IMG/VR virus record: IMGVR_UViG_3300009786_002507
Coordinates: 1 to 36,859 of that record
Direction: 5' to 3' (one strand)
DNA from: a virus
Length of the DNA: 36,859 bases
The first letter of the stretch is position 1; each line of letters opens with the position of its first letter. A program made the position numbers and the translations under genes. The notes below the pieces were generated by a model. It had not been told where the DNA came from. It saw nothing but the letters and a program-made list of their open reading frames with translations, and searched no databases. Positions 9,127-17,280 of this stretch are shown here, one piece after another.

Positions 9127-9983
9127 ACGATCGCGGCTATTTTATAATAACACAAAATAATAACAAGTATGATTATATACGTATGGCATATGCTCTTGCG
9201 TTAAGTATTAAATTAACACAGAAAAAAATTAATAATGTTAGCATTGCATTACCAGGGGCCGAAGAACATTTAGTTACAGAGAAACAAAGATGGATATTTG
9301 ACCATGTTATTGAATTGCCATGGGGTGACGATGCTGATGAAAATGAATGGAAAATTAATAACAAATGGAAGTATGTGTATTGCACCCCATATAAAGAAAC
9401 TATAATATTAGATGCTGATATGCTATTTTTAAGTGATTATAGTAATTGGTGGGAGTTATTAAAACATAAGCCTGTTTGGGCAACAACGCAAGTACGTACA
9501 TTTCGCAATGAACTTATAACATCCAATTATTATAGAAAAACGTTTGTTAGTAATAACTTGCCAAACATTTATACAGCATTTATGTATTTTAAAACAGGCG
9601 AAAAAGAAATGTGGGATTTAGCAAAACTAACACACATTATTATGAAAGACTGGAAACAGTATTATGGAAAATATTTAGACGCAACTCGTCCTACTTGGTT
9701 AAGTGCTGATGTTGCTTATGCATTAGCAATGAAAATTTTAGACATAACAACAGATTGTACATCACCATTAGAAGTACCAACATTTATACATATGAAATCT
9801 CGTATACAAAATTTTAATAATTTAATTGATGAAGATTGGACAAAATATATTCCTACACATTTTACTAACGATTGTAAATTAAAAATTGGCAACTATCAAC
9901 AGTATTATCCATTCCATTATCATATTAAAGAATGGCTAACAGATGACATTGTAAATAAATTGGAGAATGCTTATAATGGCTGA
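9123..9983 (+). CDS. Glycosyltransferase-like protein (GT-A fold type)
   Basis: Predicted protein of 286 residues that starts in an ATGA overlap with the previous gene. The N-terminus (GYFIITQNNNKYDYIRMAYAL) looks like the first strand and helix of a GT-A fold. IILDADMLFLSDYSNWWELL at about 94-113 carries the DxD motif (D97, D99). IYTAFMYFKTGEKEMWDLA and WLSADVAYALAMKI resemble acceptor-side blocks of glycogenin-like enzymes. It is related in layout to the gene before it, and the two may act in sequence. Late expression next to tail genes suggests modification of virion or surface glycans; donor and acceptor are unknown. Confidence 0.65.
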   Translation: MNDRGYFIITQNNNKYDYIRMAYALALSIKLTQKKINNVSIALPGAEEHLVTEKQRWIFDHVIELPWGDDADENEWKINNKWKYVYCTPYKETIILDADMLFLSDYSNWWELLKHKPVWATTQVRTFRNELITSNYYRKTFVSNNLPNIYTAFMYFKTGEKEMWDLAKLTHIIMKDWKQYYGKYLDATRPTWLSADVAYALAMKILDITTDCTSPLEVPTFIHMKSRIQNFNNLIDEDWTKYIPTHFTNDCKLKIGNYQQYYPFHYHIKEWLTDDIVNKLENAYNG

Positions 9984-10533
9984 TTTTTATATATATTTTG
10001 ATAATCAGAAACAAATTGTATCCGTCTCTGGCAGAAAAGATCCAACCTCACCTTATCGTTATACAGTTTTTTCTAGAGAAGATGCTATTGGTTTTATGGA
10101 TGGAAGTATGAGAACTTCCGAATATCAAATTGTAGAAAATCGAAAAACAGGAAAGATTGCAATAGAAAAAAAGAAAACTAGTGTAATTTCTATACAAACG
10201 CTTGATGATAAATTATACAAAATTGAACCATTGACAACAGGCCAGTTTGATGTTAAAATTATACATAAGAATAATTCTTTGCATTTTAAATTAAATGCAG
10301 AAAAGAGAGAAAATCTGTTAGGCGATGCATCTGATATAACAATCAATGGAGTAAATACATTAGAATTTTTTATTACTTCAAAAGATGATCCACATTTTTT
10401 AAAGAAGCATATTAGTATCAATGTTGCAGATTTTATTAAACAAGATATTAAAGTTGAGTACGAACAAGATCTAGATATTAGTATCTATACAAAAAGAGTT
10501 TATGAGGACTATTGCTATGAAGATAGAAGATAA
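9976..10533 (+). CDS. Hypothetical protein
   Basis: Predicted protein of 185 residues. ATGs exist at 9967 and 9976. The GGAG at 9962-9965 is too close to the first and correctly spaced for the second, so MADFYIYFDNQ is taken as the start. The sequence alternates beta-strands and charged loops (YIYFDNQKQIVSVSGRKD, YQIVENRKTGKIAIEKKK), with no transmembrane segment, signal peptide or cysteine cluster. It overlaps the glycosyltransferase-like gene before it and the ureohydrolase after it by 17 bases. I do not recognise it. Its place in the operon suggests an accessory or substrate role in the same process. Confidence 0.6.
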   Translation: MADFYIYFDNQKQIVSVSGRKDPTSPYRYTVFSREDAIGFMDGSMRTSEYQIVENRKTGKIAIEKKKTSVISIQTLDDKLYKIEPLTTGQFDVKIIHKNNSLHFKLNAEKRENLLGDASDITINGVNTLEFFITSKDDPHFLKKHISINVADFIKQDIKVEYEQDLDISIYTKRVYEDYCYEDRR

Positions 10534-11470
10534 AATTTCGCAACCAAGATTTCTTGATATTGCTACATTTATGCGAGCGCCGTATAAAGACGACTACAAC
10601 GATGTCGACATTGGTCTAGTAGGTATACCATATGACGGCGCCGTTACAAACCGACCAGGTGCTAGACACGGGCCAAGGGCCGTTAGAGATGCATCATCAT
10701 TGATGCGTATGGTTAATACAACTACCGGTGTTAATCCATTTAACGATTTACGAATTTATGATATTGGAGACGTATGGCCTGACAAGCCATTTGATATCGA
10801 AGAAGCATTAAATATAATGTCCAAAAAATTTACAGAAATTCATCACTCGGGCATTATTCCAGTATCGTGCGGTGGCGATCATAGTGTTTCGTTGCCAGTA
10901 TTACGGGGCATTGCTAGTCATAGACCAGTTGGTATGGTACACATTGATGCACATTGTGATACAAGCGAAGGCCATTTAGGAAGCAAATTTCATCACGGTG
11001 CACCTTTTAGTAATGCAGTTAATGAAGGGCTACTCGATCCAAAACGCTGTATACAAATTGGTATACGCGGCGCTCTTAATGACCCTGACTTATGGAAGTT
11101 TAGTTATGACGTTGGTATGCGAGTTATAACTATGGATGAATTTGAGGAGAAAGGATTAGATTATGTTAAATATGAGATAGACAGAGTAATTGGTACTGGT
11201 CCAACATATGTAACATTCGATGTTGACGGATTAGATCCTGTTTATGCTCCGGGTACTGGAACACCAGAAATAGGTGGACTAACTACACGCGAAGCGTTAA
11301 ATATAATTAGACACCTAAGCGGAAAGAATTTAATAGGTGGCGATGTTGTTGAAGTTTCTCCACCATGGGATCAAACCGGTAACACAGCAATGGTTGGAGC
11401 AACATTTATGTATGAGATATTATGTGTTATCGCGCAAGGATTACAAAATGGCACAACAAAGTCTAAATGA
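10517..11470 (+). CDS. Agmatinase/arginase-family ureohydrolase
   Basis: Predicted protein of 317 residues, the usual length for agmatinases. All six manganese ligands of the family are present: H122 in GGDHS, D144, H146 and D148 in DAHCD, D235 and D237 in DVDGLDP. FHHGAPFSNAV, YAPGTGTPEIGGLT and GGDVVEVSPP are also family blocks. The enzyme should hydrolyse a guanidino group to an amine plus urea: agmatine to putrescine, or arginine-type substrates. The ATG at 10517 is preferred over 10502 because GAGG lies nine bases upstream. It is unusual between glycosyltransferase-like and radical SAM genes. Some RiPP clusters use a family member as a peptide arginase (arginine to ornithine), so a macromolecular substrate is possible. 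Free-agmatine hydrolysis remains the simplest reading. Confidence 0.9.
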   Translation: MKIEDKISQPRFLDIATFMRAPYKDDYNDVDIGLVGIPYDGAVTNRPGARHGPRAVRDASSLMRMVNTTTGVNPFNDLRIYDIGDVWPDKPFDIEEALNIMSKKFTEIHHSGIIPVSCGGDHSVSLPVLRGIASHRPVGMVHIDAHCDTSEGHLGSKFHHGAPFSNAVNEGLLDPKRCIQIGIRGALNDPDLWKFSYDVGMRVITMDEFEEKGLDYVKYEIDRVIGTGPTYVTFDVDGLDPVYAPGTGTPEIGGLTTREALNIIRHLSGKNLIGGDVVEVSPPWDQTGNTAMVGATFMYEILCVIAQGLQNGTTKSK

Positions 11471-12362
11471 ATTTGATGTTTTTTATATTAGTTTTGATGA
11501 ACCTAATGCTGAAAAAAACTATGCAGATCTAGTTAATAAAATTCCGTGGGCGCGACGCACACACGGAGTTAAAGGATTTGATAGTGCTCACAAGGCGTGT
11601 GCAAAGGCAAGTAAAACAGATAGATTTATTACTATAGACGGCGACAATATTGTTAACGAAAAGTTTTGGGATCAAACATTAGAAATAGATCCTGATTTAC
11701 ACAAAAAAGCAATTTGGAGTTGGAGTAGTGAAAATATTATTAATGGTCTAGTGTATGGTAATGGAGGAATAAAACTTTGGCCGAAAGCACCAACACTAGT
11801 AATGAAAACACATGAGAATGCAGAAGCAGAAACATCTGCTATTGATTTTTGTTGGGATTTAGATTATAAACAAATGAATGATATCTACTCAACAAATTAT
11901 CCCAACGGCAGTCCGTATCAAGCATTTAGAGCAGGCTTCCGCGAAGGTGTTAAAATGTCACTAGCAGAAGGAAAAAAAGTAAAGCCAGAGCCGGGTGCGT
12001 TTGAAAGAATGATTTGGCATAAAAATTATACACGATTACTTATATGGTGTTGTATTGGAGCAGATGTAAAAAATGGTAACTGGGCAATATACGGAACAAG
12101 GCTTGGTTGCAAACTTACTAATTTAGATACAACATTTGATATACATAATGTTCGAGATTATGAATGGTTTAAAAAATACTTTGATGAAGAAATAGAACCA
12201 AACATTAATGAAGATAATATTAATGAAAAAATTATTGAGGTTGGTAATATATTAAGAAACGATATTGGAATGCAATTAGGCGAAATTAATGCTGATGCAA
12301 GTAAGTTTTTTAAACGTGTTTATATTAATCCTCCACGAGTAGAAGGATTGTTAGTGCGATGA
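11448..12362 (+). CDS. Glycosyltransferase-like protein, paralogue of the gene at 13711
   Basis: Predicted protein of 304 residues. The frame is open much further upstream inside the ureohydrolase, but AAGGA seven bases before the ATG at 11448 (MAQQSLNEFDVFY) fixes the start. FITIDGDNIVN at about 60-70 is a DxD-like motif (D64, D66). It shares blocks in order with the gene at 13711: IPWARR/FPWAKR, KGFDSAHKACAKA/KGIFNGHKECARQA, SENIINGLVYGNGGIKLWP/CENPINGLVYGYGGVKLFP, and a FRAGFREG/YKSGFREC block. The pair brackets a radical SAM gene. A GT-A-type nucleotide-sugar fold is likely but not proven; substrate unknown. Confidence 0.6.
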   Translation: MAQQSLNEFDVFYISFDEPNAEKNYADLVNKIPWARRTHGVKGFDSAHKACAKASKTDRFITIDGDNIVNEKFWDQTLEIDPDLHKKAIWSWSSENIINGLVYGNGGIKLWPKAPTLVMKTHENAEAETSAIDFCWDLDYKQMNDIYSTNYPNGSPYQAFRAGFREGVKMSLAEGKKVKPEPGAFERMIWHKNYTRLLIWCCIGADVKNGNWAIYGTRLGCKLTNLDTTFDIHNVRDYEWFKKYFDEEIEPNINEDNINEKIIEVGNILRNDIGMQLGEINADASKFFKRVYINPPRVEGLLVR

Positions 12363-13717
12363 CAACTGAAGAAGTAAGAGAAAAACTTAATTCGGTTAGC
12401 AATAGTTTTTGCTTAGCCAAATGGTATCAAGTTACAGTACATTTACAAAATGGACATACACATAGTTGCCATCATCCTGGAACACATAAAATACCATTGG
12501 AAGAATTAAAAACTAATCCATCAGCATTACATAATACAAACTTTAAAAAAGAACGTAGAAGAGAAATGCTTGATGGTAAACGCCCGGAAGAATGTGGATA
12601 TTGTTGGAATATTGAAGACAGCGATGGCGACCATTTTAGTGATCGCCATTTTAAAAGTGAAGCAGATTGGGCAATGCCTGGATTTGATGATGCCGTAAAC
12701 AAACCTTGGGATTACGATCACTATCCAAGGTATATGGAAATTAGTTTTGGAAATGTTTGTAACTTTAAATGCATGTATTGTTATCCTAATATTAGTAGTC
12801 AATGGATGGAAGAATCCGAAACATATGGGCCTTATCCTACTTCATTAAAGTTTGGTAATTTAGAACATCTCGATGTCAAGGGTACTCGACCAATTCCAGA
12901 ACGAGAGCATAATCCTTACGTTGAAGCATTTTGGAAATGGTGGCCTGACTTATATCAAAATTTACATACTTTTCGAATTACAGGTGGCGAACCATTATTA
13001 AACAAAAATACATTTAAAGTTTTAAAAGAAATTAATAACAACCCGCGGCGCGATTTAGAATTAGCAATTAATTCAAACCTGTGTGTTCCAGATAAAAATT
13101 TTAATGAATATATTAACCTTATAAAACAAACCTGTGAAAAACTCGATGACGTAAGATTATATACAAGTTTAGAGGCCGTTGGATCTAAAGCAGAATATAT
13201 ACGATTTGGATTAAACTATAATAAATTTTGGAGCAATATTGATAGGCTTTTACATGAAATTCCTAAACTTAAAATTACATTTATGTGTACATATAATGCA
13301 TTAAGCGTCACAAGTTTTACTGATTTTTTAAAGGAAGTAGACCGACGTCGATTTGAATTACCATGGGAAGACGGATTTCCTCAACTTCAAATTAGTACGC
13401 CATATTTGCGCCATCCTGAATTTTTAAGTATTAAAACTTTGGATAATTCGTTTAGAAGCAAAATCGAGGAAAGTATTAACTATATGGAAGAAAATGCAGG
13501 CGCCCGAGGCGCACCTGGATTTACAGCATTTGAGCGAAGCGGATTTAAACGAATCTTAAGTTGGTTTGATAGATCAACACCAACAGAAGTATTAAGAGTA
13601 CAAAGGATGGATTTTGTAAAATACTTTGACGAATACGATAAAAGAAAAGGAACTAATTTCTTAAAAACATTTCCTGAATATACAGAGTTTTATAATATGT
13701 GCAAAAAATTATGTTAG
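12359..13717 (+). CDS. Radical SAM protein with N-terminal Cys-rich (twitch-like) domain
   Basis: Predicted protein of 452 residues. The radical SAM cluster motif CNFKCMYC is at C134, C138 and C141, preceded by ISFGNV, and the GGEP motif is in FRITGGEPLLN. The N-terminal region carries FCLAKWYQVTVHLQNG, SCHHPG and PEECGYCWNIEDSDGD, the layout of the twitch-type auxiliary domain at the front of this family, although the usual paired CC is SCHH here. The C-terminus ends like other members (KYFDEYDKRKGTNFLKTFPEY). The enzyme should reductively cleave SAM to make a 5'-deoxyadenosyl radical; the substrate is unknown. It starts in an ATGA overlap and is bracketed by two paralogous glycosyltransferase-like genes, which suggests a shared substrate. 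Confidence 0.85.
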   Translation: MTTEEVREKLNSVSNSFCLAKWYQVTVHLQNGHTHSCHHPGTHKIPLEELKTNPSALHNTNFKKERRREMLDGKRPEECGYCWNIEDSDGDHFSDRHFKSEADWAMPGFDDAVNKPWDYDHYPRYMEISFGNVCNFKCMYCYPNISSQWMEESETYGPYPTSLKFGNLEHLDVKGTRPIPEREHNPYVEAFWKWWPDLYQNLHTFRITGGEPLLNKNTFKVLKEINNNPRRDLELAINSNLCVPDKNFNEYINLIKQTCEKLDDVRLYTSLEAVGSKAEYIRFGLNYNKFWSNIDRLLHEIPKLKITFMCTYNALSVTSFTDFLKEVDRRRFELPWEDGFPQLQISTPYLRHPEFLSIKTLDNSFRSKIEESINYMEENAGARGAPGFTAFERSGFKRILSWFDRSTPTEVLRVQRMDFVKYFDEYDKRKGTNFLKTFPEYTEFYNMCKKLC

Positions 13718-14454
13718 ATATTTTTCATTTAAGTTATTACGAACCATTTGCCAACGAGACATTTAAAAAACTACAAGAAAGATTTCCGTGGGCAAAGCGT
13801 GTACAAAATATTAAAGGTATTTTTAATGGACATAAAGAGTGTGCTAGGCAAGCATTAACAACAATGTTTTATGTTGTCGATGCCGACGCAATACTTAAAG
13901 ATGATTTTGACTTTTCATATCGTCCTAGTCCAAAGTTAGAATATTGGGATGGTGTAAAACAAACGGAATGCGTACACGTTTGGCGTTGTGAGAATCCAAT
14001 TAATGGATTAGTATATGGATACGGCGGAGTAAAATTATTTCCACGTGGGCCATTACGTGCCGCAATAGACTGGCATATTGATTTTACTACTAGTGTATCA
14101 GGTAAGTTTAAAGCGATGCCCGAAACTAGTAATTCAACATACATAAATGCTGATGCTTTCACAGCATATAAAAGCGGATTTAGAGAGTGTGCAAAGTTAG
14201 CATCTAAGACAATTAAAGATCCAGAAGGTTATTATGATAGTGCTAATGACCCTAAGGTATTAGAGCATTTAGAAATTTGGTGTACTAAAGGCGAAGGACC
14301 ATTTGGTGCTTGGGCGGTACTAGGCGCAAAAGACGGAAGGAAACACGGAGAGAAAAGTCAAGGAGACACTGAGGCATTAGATAAAATTAATGACTTTAAA
14401 TGGTTAGAAGAAAAATTTAATATGAGGAACGAAGAAGCAAATGCATACACATGA
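13711..14454 (+). CDS. Glycosyltransferase-like protein, paralogue of the gene at 11448
   Basis: Predicted protein of 247 residues from ATG 13711 (MLDIFHLSYYEPF); a GTG at 13699 would add four residues. It overlaps the end of the radical SAM gene by seven bases. FYVVDADAILK at about 53-63 gives the DxD motif (D57, D59). INGLVYGYGGVKLFPRGP and YKSGFRECAKLA are shared with the gene at 11448, showing duplication followed by insertion or retention of a radical SAM gene between the copies. It is shorter than its paralogue at the C-terminus. Probable nucleotide-sugar transferase fold; the acceptor is unknown. Confidence 0.6.
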   Translation: MLDIFHLSYYEPFANETFKKLQERFPWAKRVQNIKGIFNGHKECARQALTTMFYVVDADAILKDDFDFSYRPSPKLEYWDGVKQTECVHVWRCENPINGLVYGYGGVKLFPRGPLRAAIDWHIDFTTSVSGKFKAMPETSNSTYINADAFTAYKSGFRECAKLASKTIKDPEGYYDSANDPKVLEHLEIWCTKGEGPFGAWAVLGAKDGRKHGEKSQGDTEALDKINDFKWLEEKFNMRNEEANAYT

Positions 14455-15823
14455 ACTATTAGACAGATTTGAATTATTATATGCAGACAAGGAACCTGTA
14501 TTAGCAGACTTACGCCGGGCAACTCTTGATGACGATTTAAGTAGTATTTTTAGAGTTGCTGATGCTATTGCAATACAACATGAAAATATTGACGACTTTC
14601 GTAAAGCAGTTATGGAAAAGAATTTACATTCTGTATTTCGTGTGTTTAATATTTTTGACCAAACTGCTTCGGAAGAAGATTCTCACATTGAAAATTTTAG
14701 AAAAGCAATTACAGAAAAAAATCATCGAGCAATATTTCGTGTTTTTACACAATGCGGTATTACTAACGAACTAACTGATTTGCGTAAAGCAAAGATTGAA
14801 AAACTTGCAGAAATCGAAGACATACGTAAAACTATTCTTGAAGACAATTTACATTCGTTATTTAGATTACTTGAACATTACGAAATGGATGTTCCTTTAG
14901 AAGATTTACGCAAAGCAATTGTTGAAGACAATTTACATTCTATATTTCGTGTAATTGAAATGTATCAAGAAAAGGAATTAATTCCACTATCAGTGCCACT
15001 TGAGGATTTGCGTAAATCAATTACAGAAGAAAATATACATTCTATATTTAGAGTACTACCTCGAATTGATCCAGAAAATAGAACATTACCGTTAATAAGA
15101 AAATTTGTTATTAACAAAGGTGAAGACGCCGACGCACATATTAGATTAAAAAACACGTTTGACGTAATTGGACTATTTGTTGACTCCGTATTATTGGATA
15201 CATTACGTAGAGTAATTAATACATTTCCGGATGCAAACATTCAAGATGCTTACTCTCGTGGACAAATTTTAAGTAAGAAATGGCTTATAAAAGAATTAGA
15301 AAACTTACCAGTAGACTTGGGTACTGTTTTTCTATGTGCTGGATGGTACGGAACGTTATCGTTAATGCTTTTTGAAGCAGGTATGAAAATTACAAAAATA
15401 AGATCGTTTGATATTGATGACGAGGTGTGGCCGATTGCTGAAACTATTAATCGGCCGATGGTAATGAGCGACTGGCAATTTAAAGCACAAACAGAAGATA
15501 TTCATAATATTAATTATAAAGACGGCCACACGTATGATACATATAGACGAGACGGCAAGGCAAGAGAATTATATGACAAACCTGATACAGTTATTAATAC
15601 CAGTTGTGAACATATAGAAAACTTTAGCGAATGGTATAACAAAATTAGTAAAGGTACATTAGTTATTTTACAAACTAATAATTACTATGAAATCGATGAC
15701 CATGTAAACTGTGTTGACAACATTGAGCAATTTAAAGAAATGGCACCGATGACCGATTGTATGTATGATGGTATATTAAACTTAGATAAGTATAATAGAT
15801 TTATGTTAATTGGATATCGTTGA
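14441..15823 (+). CDS. Tandem-repeat protein fused to a class I SAM methyltransferase domain
   Basis: Predicted protein of 460 residues with two parts. Residues about 20-206 contain six copies of a 16-residue unit near consensus LRKAIxEDNLHSIFRV, beginning at 24, 53, 86, 128, 156 and 190, with a half copy at 114 (LRKAKIEKL). Residues about 265-460 look like a class I methyltransferase: a glycine-type loop FLCAGWYGTLSLMLFEAG at 297-314, an acidic strand end SFDIDDEVW at 322-330, VMSDW near 341-345 and VINTSCEHIENFSEW near 384-398. The repeats have no cysteine in the core and are probably helical. They could be a docking scaffold or a substrate array. The gene overlaps the previous one by 14 bases, and the TGATG at its end couples to the next. 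Confidence 0.75.
   Translation: MHTHELLDRFELLYADKEPVLADLRRATLDDDLSSIFRVADAIAIQHENIDDFRKAVMEKNLHSVFRVFNIFDQTASEEDSHIENFRKAITEKNHRAIFRVFTQCGITNELTDLRKAKIEKLAEIEDIRKTILEDNLHSLFRLLEHYEMDVPLEDLRKAIVEDNLHSIFRVIEMYQEKELIPLSVPLEDLRKSITEENIHSIFRVLPRIDPENRTLPLIRKFVINKGEDADAHIRLKNTFDVIGLFVDSVLLDTLRRVINTFPDANIQDAYSRGQILSKKWLIKELENLPVDLGTVFLCAGWYGTLSLMLFEAGMKITKIRSFDIDDEVWPIAETINRPMVMSDWQFKAQTEDIHNINYKDGHTYDTYRRDGKARELYDKPDTVINTSCEHIENFSEWYNKISKGTLVILQTNNYYEIDDHVNCVDNIEQFKEMAPMTDCMYDGILNLDKYNRFMLIGYR
14510..15055 (+). repeat. Six in-frame repeats encoding LRKAIxEDNLHSIFRV
   Basis: Six protein-level repeats with period 28-42 residues plus one half unit. The DNA copies differ widely at third codon positions, so the duplication is old and the protein motif has been kept by selection. 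Most conserved positions: R, K, E/D, N, L/I-H-S, I/V-F-R-V. Confidence 0.85.
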
Positions 15824-16185
15824 TGCTATCTTTTACAACACCTTTAAAAATTTACTTGTTTAAAGATCGTAATATTGTAAATTTTAATATTAAAGTTACT
15901 AATAATATGGTCAATGCATACACATTTACTATTGCAGATTTTGAAAATCTTCTTAAAAATTGGCAAGTGGCCGGCGGCATTGAATTAAAAATTAATAGTA
16001 ACCACTGGCATGTACAATGGAAAAAACGAGGGCCGAGGCCTCGATGTGAAGTAGCAGACTATGTTAAAATAAGTGTTTCAGTAAATACTGGACAAACATT
16101 TCATTATCGTGTAGATTTTACAGATATGTATGAGATGCAACAGGAATACTTTTATCAAAAAAATAATAAAATGTATTGGGATTAA
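15823..16185 (+). CDS. Hypothetical protein
   Basis: Predicted protein of 120 residues. Its ATG overlaps the stop of the methyltransferase gene as TGATG, so 15823 is chosen over the TTG at 15820. It is beta-rich and basic in the middle (HWHVQWKKRGPRPRCEVADYVKISVSVNTGQ) with an aromatic C-terminus (YEMQQEYFYQKNNKMYWD). No family recognised, no signal peptide. It lies between the repeat-methyltransferase and a SPASM-type radical SAM enzyme in the same operon. Its small size makes it one of few candidates here for a carrier or substrate protein, but nothing in the sequence proves that. Confidence 0.6.
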   Translation: MLSFTTPLKIYLFKDRNIVNFNIKVTNNMVNAYTFTIADFENLLKNWQVAGGIELKINSNHWHVQWKKRGPRPRCEVADYVKISVSVNTGQTFHYRVDFTDMYEMQQEYFYQKNNKMYWD

Positions 16186-16188
16186 AAT

Positions 16189-17280
16189 ATGTATACGTAT
16201 GATGAAATTAATACAGTTCATTTAGAAATTACACAACGTTGCCAAGCGGCATGTCCTATGTGCGATCGCAATATGAATGGCGGAAATGATAACCCGCATA
16301 TGACTGATGCTGAACTTAGTTTAGAAGATTGTAAAAAGATTTTTAGTGTTCCGTTTATTAAACAATTAAAAACAATGTATATGTGCGGCAACCTAGGAGA
16401 TCCAATTGTTGCTAAAGATACGTTAGAAGTATTTGAATATTTTAGAGAACACAATCCTAAAATGTGGTTGAGCATGAATACAAATGCCGGAGCACAAAAA
16501 GAAGAATGGTGGCAACGTCTTGCTAAAATATATGGACGCATGGGCACAGTTATTTTTAGTGTTGATGGATTAGAAGATACAAATCATTTATATAGACAAA
16601 ATGTAAATTGGGAAATAGTCGAACACAGTATGCGATCATTTATTAATGCTGGCGGTAGAGCACGTTGGGATTTCTTAATCTTTGAACACAACCAACATCA
16701 AGTAGAACAAGCAGAAGCATTTGCAAATGAAATTGGTTTTGAGAAATTTACTAAAAAGAAGTCCGGCCGTTTTATTAGCAGTATGACAAATAAAGCAAAA
16801 CAAGAACACCAAGCAGTAAATCGCAAAGGCGAGGAAACACAAACCTTAACAAAACCAACAGAAGAAAAATATACAAATAGAGCATTAGCAAAACAAGAAC
16901 AACTAGTTAAACAATACGGTAGTATGATGGACTACTATAACGACGCAAAAATCTCTTGCAAAGTAGCAACCAAAGAAGAAAAAAGTATTTTTATAACTGC
17001 TGAAGGATTACTTATGCCTTGTTGTTGGACTGCTGGACGTATGTATAAGTGGTGGCATAAGGATTATAAAGTTGAACAAGTTTGGGATTTTATTGACCGT
17101 GCCGGAGGAAAAGAAGGTATTAACGTAATTAATAATCGTTTAGAAGATGTTACACACGGCGGCCTATTACAAGATATAGAAGGCAGTTGGTCGTTAAATA
17201 GTATAGAGGAAGGCAAGTTTGGTGTCTGTGCGGCGAAATGTGGTACAGAGTTTGACCCATTTGCTAGCCAATTTGAATAA
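16189..17280 (+). CDS. Radical SAM protein with SPASM-like C-terminus
   Basis: Predicted protein of 363 residues. CQAACPMC at C18, C22 and C25 binds the radical SAM cluster. YMCGNLGDPIV (about 64-74) replaces GGEP with GDP, as in SPASM enzymes such as those that mature peptides. C-terminal cysteines C257, C278, C279, C347 and C351 form an auxiliary-cluster pattern (C-x20-CC ... C-x3-C). It shares FSVDGLEDTNHLYRQNVNW and INAGG with the minus-strand gene at 33538-34605, so the two are paralogues. The ATG has GGGA eight bases upstream. Likely acts on a protein, peptide or carbohydrate; the exact reaction is unknown. Confidence 0.88.
   Translation: MYTYDEINTVHLEITQRCQAACPMCDRNMNGGNDNPHMTDAELSLEDCKKIFSVPFIKQLKTMYMCGNLGDPIVAKDTLEVFEYFREHNPKMWLSMNTNAGAQKEEWWQRLAKIYGRMGTVIFSVDGLEDTNHLYRQNVNWEIVEHSMRSFINAGGRARWDFLIFEHNQHQVEQAEAFANEIGFEKFTKKKSGRFISSMTNKAKQEHQAVNRKGEETQTLTKPTEEKYTNRALAKQEQLVKQYGSMMDYYNDAKISCKVATKEEKSIFITAEGLLMPCCWTAGRMYKWWHKDYKVEQVWDFIDRAGGKEGINVINNRLEDVTHGGLLQDIEGSWSLNSIEEGKFGVCAAKCGTEFDPFASQFE

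Noticed and set aside
15823-16185. RiPP precursor peptide
   Set aside because: The 120-residue protein has no leader/core look, no repeated core and no Cys/Ser/Thr-rich tail; no other short gene in the window fits better.
2716-16269. Two GCGATCGC sites (2716-2723 and 16262-16269), the HIP1 motif of cyanobacteria
   Set aside because: More than expected in AT-rich DNA, but two copies are too few to name a cyanobacterial host.
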